From an uncultured Hyphomonas sp. (GTDB lineage Bacteria > Pseudomonadota > Alphaproteobacteria > Caulobacterales > Hyphomonadaceae), in NCBI RefSeq assembly GCF_963678195.1, contig NZ_OY782759.1, forward strand, positions 3,479,961 to 3,543,960: a DNA stretch of 64,000 bases. The letters run 5' to 3'. Numbering within the stretch: position 1 is the first letter of the stretch; each line of letters begins with the position of its first letter. Made by a program: the position numbers and the translations under genes. This document shows, piece by piece, positions 1 through 10,145 of the stretch. The notes under the pieces were generated by a model. It was not told the origin of the DNA. It did not search any database and saw only the letters and a program-made list of their open reading frames with translations.

Positions 1-922
1 ACTGGAAGCGGCCATCATTGTAATTGGTGTAGCCTACGTCACCGGAAAGACCGCCAAGACGGTTACCCGCCACATTGTAACCATTCGCACTGCTGAAACC
101 GACGCTGCGGCTGAAGGGAAGGTCCGGCTGCACCTGTTGAACGGCCGTGCCCTGATTGTTTGTATTGTAACCCGCCCCGGGAATAACCTGAACAGTGCCA
201 TCTGCGAGAACACGCGTCGTATCCTCTTCGAAGAAAAGCGGAAAGCCGTTCTGGAAAACTTGCTGAAGCGACTGGCTTGCCAGATCACCGAAATTGGTCG
301 CGCCCGACAGATTGATGCCGAGCTGTTTGATGACAGAGCGCTGCATCTCGACAATGCGCACTTCCAGCATCACCTGGTCTTTTGCGGCAATGTCTATCAT
401 GTTGACGATCTTGGTCTGATCGCTTGCGTTCAGGTAGGCCTCGACAAGGCGCTGAACAGCATCTGCCTCTGAGAGGCTGTCTGTCGTCCCGGTAATGACA
501 ACATTTCCGTTCAGGCCCTCGACCTTGACTCTTGCGTCCGGCACGTGACGGGAGATCATGTCTTCGATGCTGGTCATGTCCATCTCGACGTTGATTTCGA
601 GATTGAGGATCTGATTGCCGGAGCGGTCAAAGACGAACGCATTGGTCTGTCCGTATTTCATGCCGCGGAATATGATGCGCTGAGACGTCTGCACGACGGC
701 GTCGGCGATGTCAGGATTGGTTATCACCACATCCGCCGCGGGTGCGCCAAGATCGACAATGGTCGACTTGTTCAGTCCGAGCGTGACCTGCTTGCTGAAA
801 GCAGACTCGCCTGGCTGGGTGATTTGCGTATCGAGCCCGCCCGGCGCGGCAACGGCGGCCGGTACCGCCAGTAGCGGCAGAACAAGCAAAGCTGTCAGTC
901 TGGTTGTCAGGAAGGCCTTCAT
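1..922 (-). CDS. cpaC: Pilus secretin CpaC/RcpA, N-terminal part (runs off left edge)
   Basis: About 307 residues are visible. An N-terminal signal peptide (residues 1 to about 26, ending PAAVAA) is followed by the secretin-associated pilus N-domain (about 35-105, with GMKYGQTNAFVFDRSGNQIL), a BON-like segment (VKVEGLNGNVVITGTTDS), and the beginning of the secretin domain (DQVMLEVRIVEMQ...). The family forms the outer-membrane pore of the Flp/Tad pilus. The ATG lies 2 bp after the cpaB stop, so the pair is co-translated, in the order pilA-cpaA-cpaB-cpaC known from Caulobacter. The C-terminal pore-forming half is outside the window. The N-domain is shared with the separate protein at 2972-3415. 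Confidence 0.93.
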   Translation of the reverse strand, partial: MKAFLTTRLTALLVLPLLAVPAAVAAPGGLDTQITQPGESAFSKQVTLGLNKSTIVDLGAPAADVVITNPDIADAVVQTSQRIIFRGMKYGQTNAFVFDRSGNQILNLEINVEMDMTSIEDMISRHVPDARVKVEGLNGNVVITGTTDSLSEADAVQRLVEAYLNASDQTKIVNMIDIAAKDQVMLEVRIVEMQRSVIKQLGINLSGATNFGDLASQSLQQVFQNGFPLFFEEDTTRVLADGTVQVIPGAGYNTNNQGTAVQQVQPDLPFSRSVGFSSANGYNVAGNRLGGLSGDVGYTNYNDGRFQ

Positions 923-924
923 AC

Positions 925-1755
925 TCAGCTACCCCCGAGACCGGCAGTTGCCCGGCCGTTCCGATAGATTGTGACACCATTGCCCGGAGAGTTTCCGCCT
1001 CTCAGGAGATCCGTCCGAGCGCCGCGCGAACCGGTATCACCAGCATCCGACCAGGGCCGGAGAGACAGCGAAAGCGTGCCGAGACGCTGCGAATGCGCGA
1101 TCAGTTCTGCTTCCGCCGGCGTCACTTCCAGGGTGGCTGTGTTTCCGATCTGGGAGGCTGATTCGGAATCTCCTTGGTAAAAGACCTGGTCGATCGCGAG
1201 CACTCTGACATTTTTGAGGATGGTTTCCGTTACCGGCCGATCAATTATGGCTTCCGCCATCGCTACCTGTGCCTGATAGGTCAGGATCACATCCACCCGG
1301 TCGTCCGGCAGGATAAACCCGCCTGAGGCAGACTCGGTCGAAATCTCCACGGAAATGGCTCGCATGCCAGGCTTCAAGAGCGCCGCCATGAAACCGGTCT
1401 CCCCTTTCATCACCAGTTTCTGCGGGAGAATGGGCTCTTCTGCATAGATCGGGATACGAACCACGCTGCCGGACAATTCATTGATTGCATCGGCGTCGTT
1501 CTCTTCGGTCTTGTAACCGGAAACGACGTTATTTTTCGGCCAGGCTGCCCATTCAAAGTCATCTGGTGACAGAAGGTCCCCGACCAGAAGGTCGCGCTTG
1601 GCAACAAGGACATGCGTCTCGGACACTTCCCTTTCCTGCACCACGGGCTGCTGCTCTATCACGGTTTGCGGCTGCATCAGCCCCCGCACAAGATATGCCG
1701 CTGCGATCGCTGCAACAGCCGCGCCAATCAGGATAATAAGACGCATCGGAGACAT
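925..1755 (-). CDS. cpaB: Flp pilus assembly protein CpaB/RcpC
   Basis: A 276-residue inner-membrane-anchored periplasmic protein. The N-terminal membrane segment (LIILIGAAVAAIAAAYLV) precedes an SAF domain (about residues 45-115, VAKRDLLVGDLLSPDDFEW) and the RcpC/CpaB domain (VEISTESASGGFILPDDRVD). It is thought to stabilise the pilus secretin. I chose the ATG at 1755 over an in-frame TTG at 1764 because GGGAG lies 9 nt upstream of the ATG and directly abuts the TTG. The gene ends 2 bp before cpaC. Confidence 0.92.
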   Translation of the reverse strand: MSPMRLIILIGAAVAAIAAAYLVRGLMQPQTVIEQQPVVQEREVSETHVLVAKRDLLVGDLLSPDDFEWAAWPKNNVVSGYKTEENDADAINELSGSVVRIPIYAEEPILPQKLVMKGETGFMAALLKPGMRAISVEISTESASGGFILPDDRVDVILTYQAQVAMAEAIIDRPVTETILKNVRVLAIDQVFYQGDSESASQIGNTATLEVTPAEAELIAHSQRLGTLSLSLRPWSDAGDTGSRGARTDLLRGGNSPGNGVTIYRNGRATAGLGGS

Positions 1756-1854
1756 GGAGTGCAACTCCCTTTAATTACGATACACGGGGACACTCGCCTG
1801 CCGGCTTCTATCCCCATCCATGTGCCAGATTCCCACAGCACGCCTAAAGCAACG

Positions 1855-2370
1855 TTAACCGATTAACCCGGTCGCCCTTAAGGTTTCGGAAAGGATTGGA
1901 GAGCTCGCGCTCGCCACAAAGGCGCCTGCGGCAATCGCCACACCGTAAGGGACCCCGGCTTTTTCCTCGAACGGTGCCCGGATCGGGCCCGGCACGACGG
2001 CAGCCGGAACCGTATTGCGAACCAGGACGATAAGCAGCGCGCACGCGCCGCCGACAAGCGCCATCGTGAACACGAATTCGAGCGAAGCGGAAGGACCAAT
2101 CCAGAGCATGACCGCCGGGATCATCTTTGCGTCCCCTCCCCCGAAGATCCGGAAAGCAAAGAGGGCAAAGCCAATCACAAATGCCGCAAGGCCGGCGAGC
2201 ACATGGCCGATCAGGATTTCGACGGGCAGGCCGGAGAAGACAGCTGCCGGCACAAACAAAGCGGCAATCGTCAGGTTCAGCCAGTTGGGAATCGTCAGGC
2301 TGTTCACATCGTGAAGCGCCGCGAAAAGACACAAGGCCAGAAACAGGCCGCCAAGGATGATCAGAATCAT
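1855..2370 (-). CDS. cpaA: Prepilin peptidase CpaA/TadV
   Basis: A type IV prepilin-like (A24) aspartic peptidase of 171 residues, made almost entirely of membrane helices. The first catalytic Asp is in the LHDVNSLTIPNWLN segment and the second in FRIFGGGDAKMIPA, the conserved GGGD/GxGD motif. The family cleaves the PilA leader peptide at the cytoplasmic membrane face. The start at 2370 gives the usual MILIILGG-type first helix; a longer frame to 2460 would add a non-helical extension and cross most of the pilA-cpaA gap. A gap of about 100 bp follows before cpaB. Confidence 0.9.
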   Translation of the reverse strand: MILIILGGLFLALCLFAALHDVNSLTIPNWLNLTIAALFVPAAVFSGLPVEILIGHVLAGLAAFVIGFALFAFRIFGGGDAKMIPAVMLWIGPSASLEFVFTMALVGGACALLIVLVRNTVPAAVVPGPIRAPFEEKAGVPYGVAIAAGAFVASASSPILSETLRATGLIG

Positions 2371-2461
2371 GTCCGCATTCCCCAAATCACAGGACTGCGC
2401 CGGACCCTGACCGGTAATTCCTAACGAATGCTGAGCACCTGTTCCAAAGGTGCACGGCATA

Positions 2462-2491
2462 GAAAAAGGCCGCCAGGTTACCCTGGCGGCC
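2462..2491 (-). terminator. Intrinsic terminator after pilA
   Basis: A perfect 10-bp stem (GGCCGCCAGG / CCTGGCGGCC) with a 4-nt loop, followed on the minus strand by TTTTT, lies 22 bp beyond the pilA stop. It probably lets pilA be expressed far above cpaABC through partial read-through, a common pilin arrangement (inference). Confidence 0.85.
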
Positions 2492-2513
2492 TCTTTTAGA
2501 TTCCCGACACCGA

Positions 2514-2678
2514 TTAGGCGGCAGGCTTCATCGCATCGGCGACCGAGTTAAAGGCCGTAGCCGAGTTTTGACCAAGGGCGGTGACACCACCGATGATAGC
2601 AACAGCGATCAGAGCGGCAATCAGGCCGTACTCGATAGCTGTGGCACCCGACTCGTCTTTCAGAAAACGTGCAAACAT
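2514..2678 (-). CDS. pilA: Flp/Fap-type major pilin PilA
   Basis: A 54-residue pilin. A short charged leader (MFARFLKDESG) is followed by the Flp signature ATAIEYGLIAALIAVAIIGG and a short alanine-rich tail. The conserved Glu-Tyr pair (GxxxxEY) is the one required for maturation and assembly in this family; cleavage by CpaA after the Gly is expected. The ATG at 2678 has GGGAG 6 nt upstream. It is the first gene of the minus-strand pilus transcript, with its own terminator directly downstream. Confidence 0.93.
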   Translation of the reverse strand: MFARFLKDESGATAIEYGLIAALIAVAIIGGVTALGQNSATAFNSVADAMKPAA

Positions 2679-2971
2679 TGGAAACTCCCATCATGCATTT
2701 GTTAGCGCCCCGGTTCTCATTTGTGTGCCGGAACAGATCGAACTCTACGCGATTATTGTTCACATCAAGTTGAGAGAAACAGAAATTCCATGAAGGGGTT
2801 ACAGGGATTTGTTTACTACCTGAATCCGGATGCGGACAGGTTTGGCCCCTGCGGCCAAGTGTGGATTCCTTATATACATATACGCGCCCGAAAAGCGAGG
2901 CCTTTTCCGGTTAGCACTCGTGAAACTTTCTTCAGACAAATTGCAGCAAATAATTTCTGGAGTGACCGGAC

Positions 2972-3415
2972 ATGAAAAATTCCGCACGGATTTGTGCCTT
3001 TGGCGTGGCAGCCAGCCTGATGATACTGCCAGCAATCGCTGAGCCGCTGACGGTCGAGGCCAACAAAACTGTCCCGCTCAAACTGAAAGGGAGCGCCGCA
3101 AGCGTTGTCCTCGGCAACCGGAACATTGCCGACGTCGCTGTTCATGATGAGCACATGATCTTCATCACCGGTAAATCCTTCGGTACGACCAATCTGATGA
3201 TTTTCGACCGTGCCGGAAACCAGCTCCTGAACAAGGAAGTGGTTGTGACGGTCAACTCGTCCAATCTTGTGACGGTGAACCGCAGCGGATCGAACTACAC
3301 GTATGACTGCGCCCCAGCATGCCGGTCGGTCGTCAGCCCCGGTGATGACCCTCAGTACTTCAATGAGCTGGTCCAACAGCAGCGGGGCATGCAGGCGCTC
3401 ACAGACGCAGACTGA
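2972..3415 (+). CDS. Secreted pilus-assembly protein with secretin N-terminal domain
   Basis: A 147-residue exported protein with a signal peptide (residues 1 to about 23, ending AIAEP) and one domain of the pilus-formation N-terminal type (about 28-95, IFITGKSFGTTNLMIFDRAG). This is the same fold seen at the start of CpaC, but here it stands alone. The C-terminal tail contains a Cys pair (YDCAPACRS) that could form a disulfide. It diverges from pilA across about 290 bp, which must hold both promoters. The expected role is a periplasmic accessory of the Tad secretin; the exact partner is unknown. Confidence 0.8.
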   Translation: MKNSARICAFGVAASLMILPAIAEPLTVEANKTVPLKLKGSAASVVLGNRNIADVAVHDEHMIFITGKSFGTTNLMIFDRAGNQLLNKEVVVTVNSSNLVTVNRSGSNYTYDCAPACRSVVSPGDDPQYFNELVQQQRGMQALTDAD

Positions 3416-3542
3416 CGCCCCCTACCGGGTTGGCTCAGGACACATGACCAGAATTCGATCAAATTTACCCAATTCCGGAAACAGGCGGCAAACCCAAGTC
3501 TGATAGTCATGAGGCTGAGCGACTCTGAGAGAGGGGTTTGGG

Positions 3543-4103
3543 ATGCGTTTGCCAATCGCAGGAATTCTGACATCCAGACTGCAGCGTAAGCTTGCAGACT
3601 GGGCCAACGAGAACCGCGGGCAGACTGCGGTGGAGTTTGCGCTGATCGCAGCGCCCTTCTTCTTCATTATTTTCGGCCTGATGGAAATCTGCGTGATCTT
3701 CATCATGTCGACCGTGCTGGAACATGCTGTGTCGGAATCCTCACGGGAGATACGTACCGGCCAGGCGCAGGAAGCCGGATTTTCCCGGGTCGAGTTTCGC
3801 AACTCCGTTTGTGACAAGTTGTTCGGCCTGATGGGGTGCGATTCCAACCTTCATATCGATGTGAAACGCCTTAGCAATTTCAGTTCGGCCGATCTCGGTT
3901 CCCCGCTTGATGCCGACGGGAACTTCGATGACAGCAGCTTCGACTTCCAGCCCGGCGGCTCCAACGACATCATTGCCGTCCGCGTCTTTTACGAATGGAG
4001 CCTGGTGACCCCAGTCATGTCTGCACCGCTGGCGAATATGGCCAATGGCAAGCACATGATTCAGGCCAGCACCGTCTTCCGCAATGAGCCGTTCGGAGAC
4101 TGA
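3543..4103 (+). CDS. TadE-like pilus pseudopilin
   Basis: A 186-residue protein. The TadE/TadF-type motif NRGQTAVEFALIAAPFFFII (about residues 24-43) forms a pilin-like N-terminal helix after a short basic cytosolic segment. A periplasmic domain with a Cys pair (SVCDKLFGLMGCDS) follows. A GAGAGAGGGG Shine-Dalgarno precedes the ATG. It is 3 bp upstream of the next TadE-like gene, so the two form one operon. Members of this family are minor pseudopilins processed by CpaA/TadV. Confidence 0.83.
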   Translation: MRLPIAGILTSRLQRKLADWANENRGQTAVEFALIAAPFFFIIFGLMEICVIFIMSTVLEHAVSESSREIRTGQAQEAGFSRVEFRNSVCDKLFGLMGCDSNLHIDVKRLSNFSSADLGSPLDADGNFDDSSFDFQPGGSNDIIAVRVFYEWSLVTPVMSAPLANMANGKHMIQASTVFRNEPFGD

Positions 4104-4106
4104 TCC

Positions 4107-4718
4107 ATGCCAAAACAAAATCTTCTCTCCCGTCTCAATCCCCGTCTGAAGTGGCGCGGTATCCGTGGCTTGCGGTATAATGAACAGGGGATTTCTGCGG
4201 TCGAATTTGCCCTGATTGCACCGCTTCTGATCATTCTCTACCTCGGCGCCATCGAAATCAGCCTACTGATGGAAGTGGAACGCCGGGTCACCCAGACCAG
4301 TGCCAGCCTGGGCGACCTCACCGCGCGCCTGTCCACAGTGACGGATGCCGACATGGCGGAAATGTTCGCGGCGGCCAAAGTCCTTATGTATCCTTACGAA
4401 GCCGACTCGGCTGAAATGCGCATCACCAGCATTGTCGACACCGGTGATGGCAATCCCAAAGTGGCCTGGTCCGATGCCTACAACATGACACAGTACAGCA
4501 AAGGCACGACGGTGACGCTGCCAGACGGCATCATGCCCTCCCCCGGCTCCATCATCATGGCTGAAGTCAGCTATGAGTATAAGAGCGAGTTTGGCTACAT
4601 CGTTTCGACGTCGAAAACGATCAGTGACAAATTCTACCTGCGGCCCCGGCGCGTGTCCGAAATTGCGCGCGTGTCGACGGCAGGCTCAGGTTCCAACCCC
4701 TTCGGCCCCACCAGCTGA
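4107..4718 (+). CDS. TadE/TadG-like pilus protein
   Basis: A 203-residue protein with the pseudopilin-type segment NEQGISAVEFALIAPLLIIL (about residues 26-45) and a periplasmic domain after it. It resembles the preceding gene in architecture but is clearly divergent in the C-terminal half. Only 3 bp separate the two genes. A strong intrinsic terminator follows about 30 bp downstream and closes the operon. Confidence 0.82.
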   Translation: MPKQNLLSRLNPRLKWRGIRGLRYNEQGISAVEFALIAPLLIILYLGAIEISLLMEVERRVTQTSASLGDLTARLSTVTDADMAEMFAAAKVLMYPYEADSAEMRITSIVDTGDGNPKVAWSDAYNMTQYSKGTTVTLPDGIMPSPGSIIMAEVSYEYKSEFGYIVSTSKTISDKFYLRPRRVSEIARVSTAGSGSNPFGPTS

Positions 4719-4747
4719 ACCAACTCCTCTCCCAGGAGCATTTACCG

Positions 4748-4781
4748 GAAGGCCGGCCTCTCAGGAGGCTGGCCTTCTTTA
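4748..4781 (+). terminator. Intrinsic terminator after TadE-like operon
   Basis: The stem is AAGGCCGGCCTC / GAGGCTGGCCTT (one mismatch) with a TCAG loop and a short T-run. It lies between the plus-strand pilus operon and the convergent MFS gene and may serve both strands. Confidence 0.8.
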
Positions 4782-4788
4782 CATTCAG

Positions 4789-6282
4789 CTATGAGTCAAA
4801 GCCGCGCTTCGGCGCGTGAACTTTCCAGAGGATGATCAATCCGGCCAGGAACATGAAACCGATGCCGCCCATCCCGATCCGCTGATTCCCGGTCAGCCAT
4901 GTGAGCAGGCTGACAATACCGGGACCCATCCAGACGGTCACCGTGCCGGCAATGGCATACAGGCCAAAGAATTCCCCGATCCGTTCGCGCGGTGCGATAT
5001 GCACCAGCATGTACCGGCTGGACGAGATCGACGCGACCACTGCAATTGCGACCGGGATCACGAACAGGAAGTAGGTGATATCGGATAGGGTGCTGAAGAA
5101 AGGGCTGTCCCAGATCGGGGTATTGGCAGGCATCAGGCCGAAGAACAGCGCGTCAGGCGTAATCGAAAGCTGCGCCAGCAGCAGGATCACCAGCGCTGAA
5201 ATCTCCCAGACCAGTGCTAGCTTTGGCCCGAGCAAGCGGTCCAGAAAGCCACCCACAAAACCGCCGACCGCACCGAACAGGACGCCCGTGATGCCGAAGA
5301 ACAGGATCTCCACCCCGCTCCACCCCAGGAAGGTTCCGGCATAGACCGCGCCGAGTGTCAGGAGCGCAGACATCGCATCGGCATAAATCGTACGCGCGAC
5401 GAGAAAGCGCATGGTTTGCGGGTGATCCTTGAAGAGCCCCTTGAGGTAGCTGAACAGAACCCTGATCCGGTCAGCCGGGTTCTGTGCCTTGCCGGAATGA
5501 CGGTCTTCCCCGCGGAACACATCCGCCGCGGCCTGTTTCCACGTCATGCTCCGGCCACCCTTGATGCCATCCGGCATGAAGAGGAAGAATGGAATCAGCA
5601 GCACCGCAATCCAGACTGCGACGAACGGCCCGGCAAAACGTTCTGGCGCAAACGTCTCACGGTCGAGCTTGATCACCTGCTCAGCCGGCGCAAATGGTAG
5701 CCCGGATCCGGGCAGGAGCAGACCAAACAGGAAGAAAATAAGAATTCCGACACTCAGAATATTGCCCATGGAAAGGCCGAGACCGGAGATGTAGGGCAAG
5801 GCACTCGGCCGCCCGGCATTCGGCAACATCGCATTGTGCAGCACTTCGGAATAGCCATAGCAGCAATAGGCCACCGCCAGCACGGCCATGGTCGGCCACA
5901 TGGTCAGCGGCCCATCAGGACGCGCCCACCACAGGCTGAACGAACACACCACCATAAGGGCCATGAAAAAGGCGATCGGGGGTTTCCGCCGCCCGGCCTT
6001 GTCTGCGATCACCCCCAGGAACGGTGCCGTCAGGGCTGTCACGATACCGGCCAGAGTGATGGTCAGGCCGGACAGGCTGAGCCCGTGCTCGCCGCCACCG
6101 GCCAGTTCTTTTGCGAAATAAGGCGCAAAAACATAGATGACGATCAGGTTGTAATAAGGATTGCGCGCCCCTTCGAAAATTGCCCAGGCCAGCCCCTTGA
6201 TGCCAAACGGTCCGCCGTCAGCATGCTCCGTTCCGGAATCGGGGACCGCAACCGCCGGTCCGACAACCTGCGTGTCACTCAT
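4789..6282 (-). CDS. UMF1/Atg22-type MFS permease
   Basis: A 497-residue protein with about 12 membrane helices. Features typical of the UMF1 (Atg22-like) branch are the N-terminal segment WAIFEGARNPYYNLIVIYVF, the loop GVIADKAGRRKPPIA between helices 2 and 3, and a long central cytosolic loop (about residues 240-285). The substrate cannot be read from sequence; eukaryotic Atg22 exports amino acids from vacuoles. It lies directly downstream of murC on the same strand, across a gap of about 108 bp, where murB would be expected in a canonical dcw cluster. Confidence 0.82.
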   Translation of the reverse strand: MSDTQVVGPAVAVPDSGTEHADGGPFGIKGLAWAIFEGARNPYYNLIVIYVFAPYFAKELAGGGEHGLSLSGLTITLAGIVTALTAPFLGVIADKAGRRKPPIAFFMALMVVCSFSLWWARPDGPLTMWPTMAVLAVAYCCYGYSEVLHNAMLPNAGRPSALPYISGLGLSMGNILSVGILIFFLFGLLLPGSGLPFAPAEQVIKLDRETFAPERFAGPFVAVWIAVLLIPFFLFMPDGIKGGRSMTWKQAAADVFRGEDRHSGKAQNPADRIRVLFSYLKGLFKDHPQTMRFLVARTIYADAMSALLTLGAVYAGTFLGWSGVEILFFGITGVLFGAVGGFVGGFLDRLLGPKLALVWEISALVILLLAQLSITPDALFFGLMPANTPIWDSPFFSTLSDITYFLFVIPVAIAVVASISSSRYMLVHIAPRERIGEFFGLYAIAGTVTVWMGPGIVSLLTWLTGNQRIGMGGIGFMFLAGLIILWKVHAPKRGFDS

Positions 6283-6390
6283 GTATTCTCACTCCCTTGG
6301 CCATATGCCGCCTCTTGCCGGACGGTTTTGTCCAGCCTGCGACATCGCAGCCCAAAGGGGAAGTGTCCGGCAGCTGTACCTGCCGCGAGG

Positions 6391-7821
6391 TCAGCCTGCA
6401 GAATCGAGCTTTGAAGCCAGCTCTCCGGCATAGCGGGTAATGTCCCCTGCCCCGAGGCAAACGACCATGGCGCCCGGCTCGGCATGCGACCGGATAATGT
6501 CTGGCAGACTGTCGAGGGAATCGAGTAGCGAGACGGCCCGATGCCCATGTCGCCGGATCGATGCGACCAGCGATTCCGCATCGAACCCCTCAATCGGGCT
6601 CTCCCCTGCCTCATAGACCGGCGCGACCAGAACTTCGTCGGCCTGGTCGAAACAGCGGGAGAATTCCTCGAACAGATCCCGCAGCCGCGTGTAGCGGTGC
6701 GGCTGGCAGACGGCGATGATCTGCCCCTGCCCCTGCATGGCGCGAGCGGCTTTGAGCACCGCGGTGATTTCCACCGGGTGATGGCCATAATCGTCGATGA
6801 TGCGAACCGGCGCCTTGCCTGCTTCCGGTGCCCACTCCCCGACAGCGGTGAAGCGCCGTTTCACGCCGCCAAAACTGATCAGGGCATTCCGGATCTGCTC
6901 GTCCGTCGCGCCAAGCTCCAGTGCCACGGCGATGGCCGCCAGGGCATTCTGGACATTGTGTTCCCCCGCCATGGGCAGGGTCAGGCCTTCGATCATGCGC
7001 GGCATGGCCGATCCCGGCCGGCGCAGGGCGACGTCGAAATGCGCCCCGGCAAGGTCTGTCTGCAGGTTGATGGCGCGAATGTCGGCCTGACGGTTGAAAC
7101 CGTAGGTGATGCGCCGGCGGTCGGTGACGCGGGCGGCCAGCGCCTGCACTTCCGGGTGATCTGTACACAGAACGGCAAAGCCATAGAAGGGCAGGTTCTC
7201 GACGAAGATGTCGAAAGCTTCGCGCAGCTTCTCCATGGAACCGTAATGGTCCATGTGCTCGGGGTCGATATTCGTGACGATGGCGCAGGTTGGGTGGAGC
7301 TTGGCAAACGTGCCGTCGCTCTCGTCGCTTTCCACGACCATCCAGTCGCTTTCGCCCGCCTTGTAGTTTGAACCATAGGCATGAATGATGCCGCCATTGA
7401 TGACGGTCGGGTCGATCCCCGACCCGTCCAGCAGGGCTGCGACCATGGAGGTCGTCGTCGTCTTGCCATGGGTACCTGCCACGCAGACCGTGTATTTGAG
7501 ACGCGTGATCTCGGCCAGCATGTTCGCGCGACGGACAACCGGGATACCTGCGGCGCGCGCGGCGGCGACTTCCGGATTGTCCCCCTTGATGGCGGAGGAA
7601 ATGATCACCGTCCCGGCGCCTTTGACGTTGTCGGCCTTGTGCCCGATGAACACTTTCGCGCCGCGCTGGCGCAGGCGCTCGATATTGTCGGAATCCTTGA
7701 TGTCGGATCCCTGCACATCATAGCCCATCGTGATCATCACATCGGCAATACCGGACATGCCGATGCCGCCAATACCGACAATATGGGCCGGGCCAAGATC
7801 AAAAGGTGTGGGGGAAGCCAT
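6391..7821 (-). CDS. murC: UDP-N-acetylmuramate--L-alanine ligase MurC
   Basis: The ligase adds L-Ala to UDP-MurNAc in the cytoplasm, the first amino acid of the peptidoglycan stem. The N-terminal Rossmann motif GIGGIGMSG (about residues 16-24), the ATP loop GTHGKTTTT (about 120) and the Mur ligase C-terminal domain are all present. The start at MASPTPF gives 476 residues, the usual length; a frame open to 7920 would add an unrelated N-terminus. It is the last gene of the dcw operon here. The start lies 65 bp after the murG stop, the loosest junction of the cluster. Confidence 0.95.
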   Translation of the reverse strand: MASPTPFDLGPAHIVGIGGIGMSGIADVMITMGYDVQGSDIKDSDNIERLRQRGAKVFIGHKADNVKGAGTVIISSAIKGDNPEVAAARAAGIPVVRRANMLAEITRLKYTVCVAGTHGKTTTTSMVAALLDGSGIDPTVINGGIIHAYGSNYKAGESDWMVVESDESDGTFAKLHPTCAIVTNIDPEHMDHYGSMEKLREAFDIFVENLPFYGFAVLCTDHPEVQALAARVTDRRRITYGFNRQADIRAINLQTDLAGAHFDVALRRPGSAMPRMIEGLTLPMAGEHNVQNALAAIAVALELGATDEQIRNALISFGGVKRRFTAVGEWAPEAGKAPVRIIDDYGHHPVEITAVLKAARAMQGQGQIIAVCQPHRYTRLRDLFEEFSRCFDQADEVLVAPVYEAGESPIEGFDAESLVASIRRHGHRAVSLLDSLDSLPDIIRSHAEPGAMVVCLGAGDITRYAGELASKLDSAG

Positions 7822-7885
7822 GGTCTGAGGTCTCCGGAGTCTGGTCTGTGTCATGCTGCGCCAAGTCGGGGGGCCGGTCGAGACC

Positions 7886-8998
7886 TCAGTGCAGGGCGAC
7901 GGCTTCGGCGAGATCGGCAAGGTCCCCTGCCGCGTTCACCTTGGCTGAGTTCTTCGCCGCTTCGGCGCGTTGTTTCAGTTCATCCGCATTGGACAGGCGC
8001 GCGGCGATCAACTCGCCCAGCAGCGTGGGATAAAGGTTCGCCTCAAGGATCATGTCGGCCGCGCCCGCATCCGTCAGCGCTTCCGCATTGGCGGCCTGGT
8101 GATCGTCCATGGCGATGGCGAGCGGGATGAGGATCGACGGACGGCCGACGGCGGCAAGCTCGCTCACCGTCCCTGCCCCGCTGCGCGCGATGACGAGATG
8201 CGCGGCGGCAAGCTTTTCCGGCATGTCGGAAAAGAAGGGCGCCAGCTCTGCTTCGACCATGACCTTGTCGTAGATATCTTTCACCTTTTCCAGCTGCTCT
8301 GCCCGCACCTGCTGGATCACTTTCAGGCGAGCGCGCAAAGGTGCCGGGATATGGTTGGCAATGGCCAGAGGAACGCTCTCGCCAATGATCTGGGAACCCT
8401 GGCTGCCGCCGGTGACCAGAATGGTCAGCTTGCCGTCCGTAGGCGGATACGGCTGGTCCCTGACGGCAAGAATCGGCGCGCGGACCGGATTCCCGACAGC
8501 CTTGTGCGGCTTGCCTTTCGGCAGCCTGTCCAGCCGGTCGAAGCCGCTCGCAATCACGCTGGCATTCGGCGCCATGTTGCGGTTCACCCGGCCAAGGACG
8601 GAATTCTGTTCATGGATCAGGATCGGCACTTTGCGCGCTTTCGCAGCAGCCAGTGCGGGAAAGGCCGGATACCCGCCAAAGCCCGCGACCAGTGCAGGCT
8701 GTTTCTCCTTCATGATCCGCTTGGCCATCCCGATACCGGCCTGGATTTTCAGGAAAGCGCCCGGCAGGGTCCACGGCTTGCGGAAGTTCGGCGAGGCGGC
8801 GAACACCTCTTCCTTCCATTCCGCAGGGAAATCGCTGGCATAATGGAGACCGCGGCTGTCGGAGATCAGGCCGACGCGCCAGCCCCGTTTGCGCATTTCA
8901 TCCGCAAAGGCCCGCGCCGGGAACATGTGCCCGCCGGTGCCGCCCGCTGCGATGATAACCAGTTTTTCGCCCAGTTTTCCGTTCGTCTCGTCAGCCAT
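7886..8998 (-). CDS. murG: Lipid II synthase MurG
   Basis: The GT28-family glycosyltransferase transfers GlcNAc from UDP-GlcNAc onto lipid I at the inner membrane face. Visible motifs are the first glycine loop [10 protein letters not shown], the lipid-facing [12 protein letters not shown], the second glycine loop TGGSQGS and the C-terminal [15 protein letters not shown] donor-binding segment. The length is 370 residues. The ATG at 8998 overlaps the end of ftsW by 8 bp. An ORF open to 9046 would read far into ftsW. Confidence 0.95.
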   Translation of the reverse strand: MADETNGKLGEKLVIIAAGGTGGHMFPARAFADEMRKRGWRVGLISDSRGLHYASDFPAEWKEEVFAASPNFRKPWTLPGAFLKIQAGIGMAKRIMKEKQPALVAGFGGYPAFPALAAAKARKVPILIHEQNSVLGRVNRNMAPNASVIASGFDRLDRLPKGKPHKAVGNPVRAPILAVRDQPYPPTDGKLTILVTGGSQGSQIIGESVPLAIANHIPAPLRARLKVIQQVRAEQLEKVKDIYDKVMVEAELAPFFSDMPEKLAAAHLVIARSGAGTVSELAAVGRPSILIPLAIAMDDHQAANAEALTDAGAADMILEANLYPTLLGELIAARLSNADELKQRAEAAKNSAKVNAAGDLADLAEAVALH

Positions 8999-10145
8999 AC
9001 CGGCCCCTTGTGCGCGTACCTTGTCCGCGCACAAGTGCCAGCGCAAGGCCCAGAGTCAATGCCGTGCCGAGCATGGACGAGCCACCATAGGAGACAAATG
9101 GCAGTGTCATCCCTTTCGGCGGGATCAGAGCCAGATTTACCGCCAGGTTTATGGCAGCCTGAAGACCGAAAAGCGTGAAAAGTCCGGCACTTGCTGCACG
9201 GGCATAGCCATCCTCCACCCGGGCCGAGGCCCGGAAGCCGCGCAGGAGCATCAACGCAAAAGCCGCCAGCAGAACGATCGCGGCGACGAGGCCGAACTCC
9301 TCCGCCATGACAGCGAAGATAAAATCCGTATGCGCATCAGGCAGGTGGGCCTTAACGAGCCCCTCCCCCGGGCCGACGCCGAAGAGGCCGCCCCGGCCGA
9401 TGGCTTCGGCCGCCCGATCGATCTGGGAATGGTCGCCATGCTGGACATTGGCAAAGCCCCGCAGCCGGTCTCGCACGTGTGGCAGGAGGGCATAGAGCAG
9501 GCCGCCGAGCGCGACACCGCCCCCGGCAAAGGCCGCCCCCCAGCGCCAGGGCAGGCCGCTGACGAAGAAAGTGACGATAAAGGCCGCCGTCAGCAGGAAG
9601 GACTGACCGACATCCGGCTGCAGCAGGAACAGGCCGACCGTGACTGCGAAGAAGATGAACGCGACGACTTCCCAGATCCGGTTCGGATAGAGCTCGCGCT
9701 GCGCAAGCAACCAGCCGGACATGACGATCAGCGCAGGCTTGGCCACTTCGGACGGCTGCAGCGAAAAGCCTGCGACCCGGATCCAGCGATGCGCGCCTTT
9801 CGCCTCATGTCCGCCGCCGACGAGGATGTAGACCATCAGCCCGATACAGCCCAGCAGCAGCACCGCAGCAAAGCGCCGCGCCCAGGCCCGGTCCAGCATG
9901 CTGGTGCCCAGCAGCAGGATCACGCCCGCCGCCGCAAACATCGATTGGCGCATCGGGAAGAAATAGGGATTGTCGTAGCCGATGCGCGCCGCTGCACTTG
10001 GGCCAGCCGCCAGCGACATCAGAAGGCCGATCGCCATCAGGAAGAACGCCCCCGCCAGGAGGCCCCAATCGACTGTGCGCCGCCACTCCATAAACCAGGA
10101 CGTATCTGACCGGGCAAGAAATGGCGCTGTGGCTGTATAGCTCAA
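8991..10145 (-). CDS. ftsW: SEDS peptidoglycan polymerase FtsW
   Basis: A 384-residue polytopic SEDS protein working with FtsI at the septum. Diagnostic segments are [20 protein letters not shown] and, near the C-terminus, [16 protein letters not shown]. The start is an unusual TTG at 10145. It overlaps the murD TGA as TTGA and has GAGGG 7 nt upstream. The first in-frame ATG is 18 codons later, without a ribosome site and too close to the first helix. Translational coupling to murD is therefore likely. Confidence 0.93.
   Translation of the reverse strand: MSYTATAPFLARSDTSWFMEWRRTVDWGLLAGAFFLMAIGLLMSLAAGPSAAARIGYDNPYFFPMRQSMFAAAGVILLLGTSMLDRAWARRFAAVLLLGCIGLMVYILVGGGHEAKGAHRWIRVAGFSLQPSEVAKPALIVMSGWLLAQRELYPNRIWEVVAFIFFAVTVGLFLLQPDVGQSFLLTAAFIVTFFVSGLPWRWGAAFAGGGVALGGLLYALLPHVRDRLRGFANVQHGDHSQIDRAAEAIGRGGLFGVGPGEGLVKAHLPDAHTDFIFAVMAEEFGLVAAIVLLAAFALMLLRGFRASARVEDGYARAASAGLFTLFGLQAAINLAVNLALIPPKGMTLPFVSYGGSSMLGTALTLGLALALVRGQGTRTRGRYG

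Noticed and set aside
1845..1875. TTAACC repeats as a CtrA site between cpaA and cpaB
   Set aside because: The two TTAA elements are 4 bp apart, not the 7 bp needed for TTAA-N7-TTAA, and they overlap the cpaA stop.
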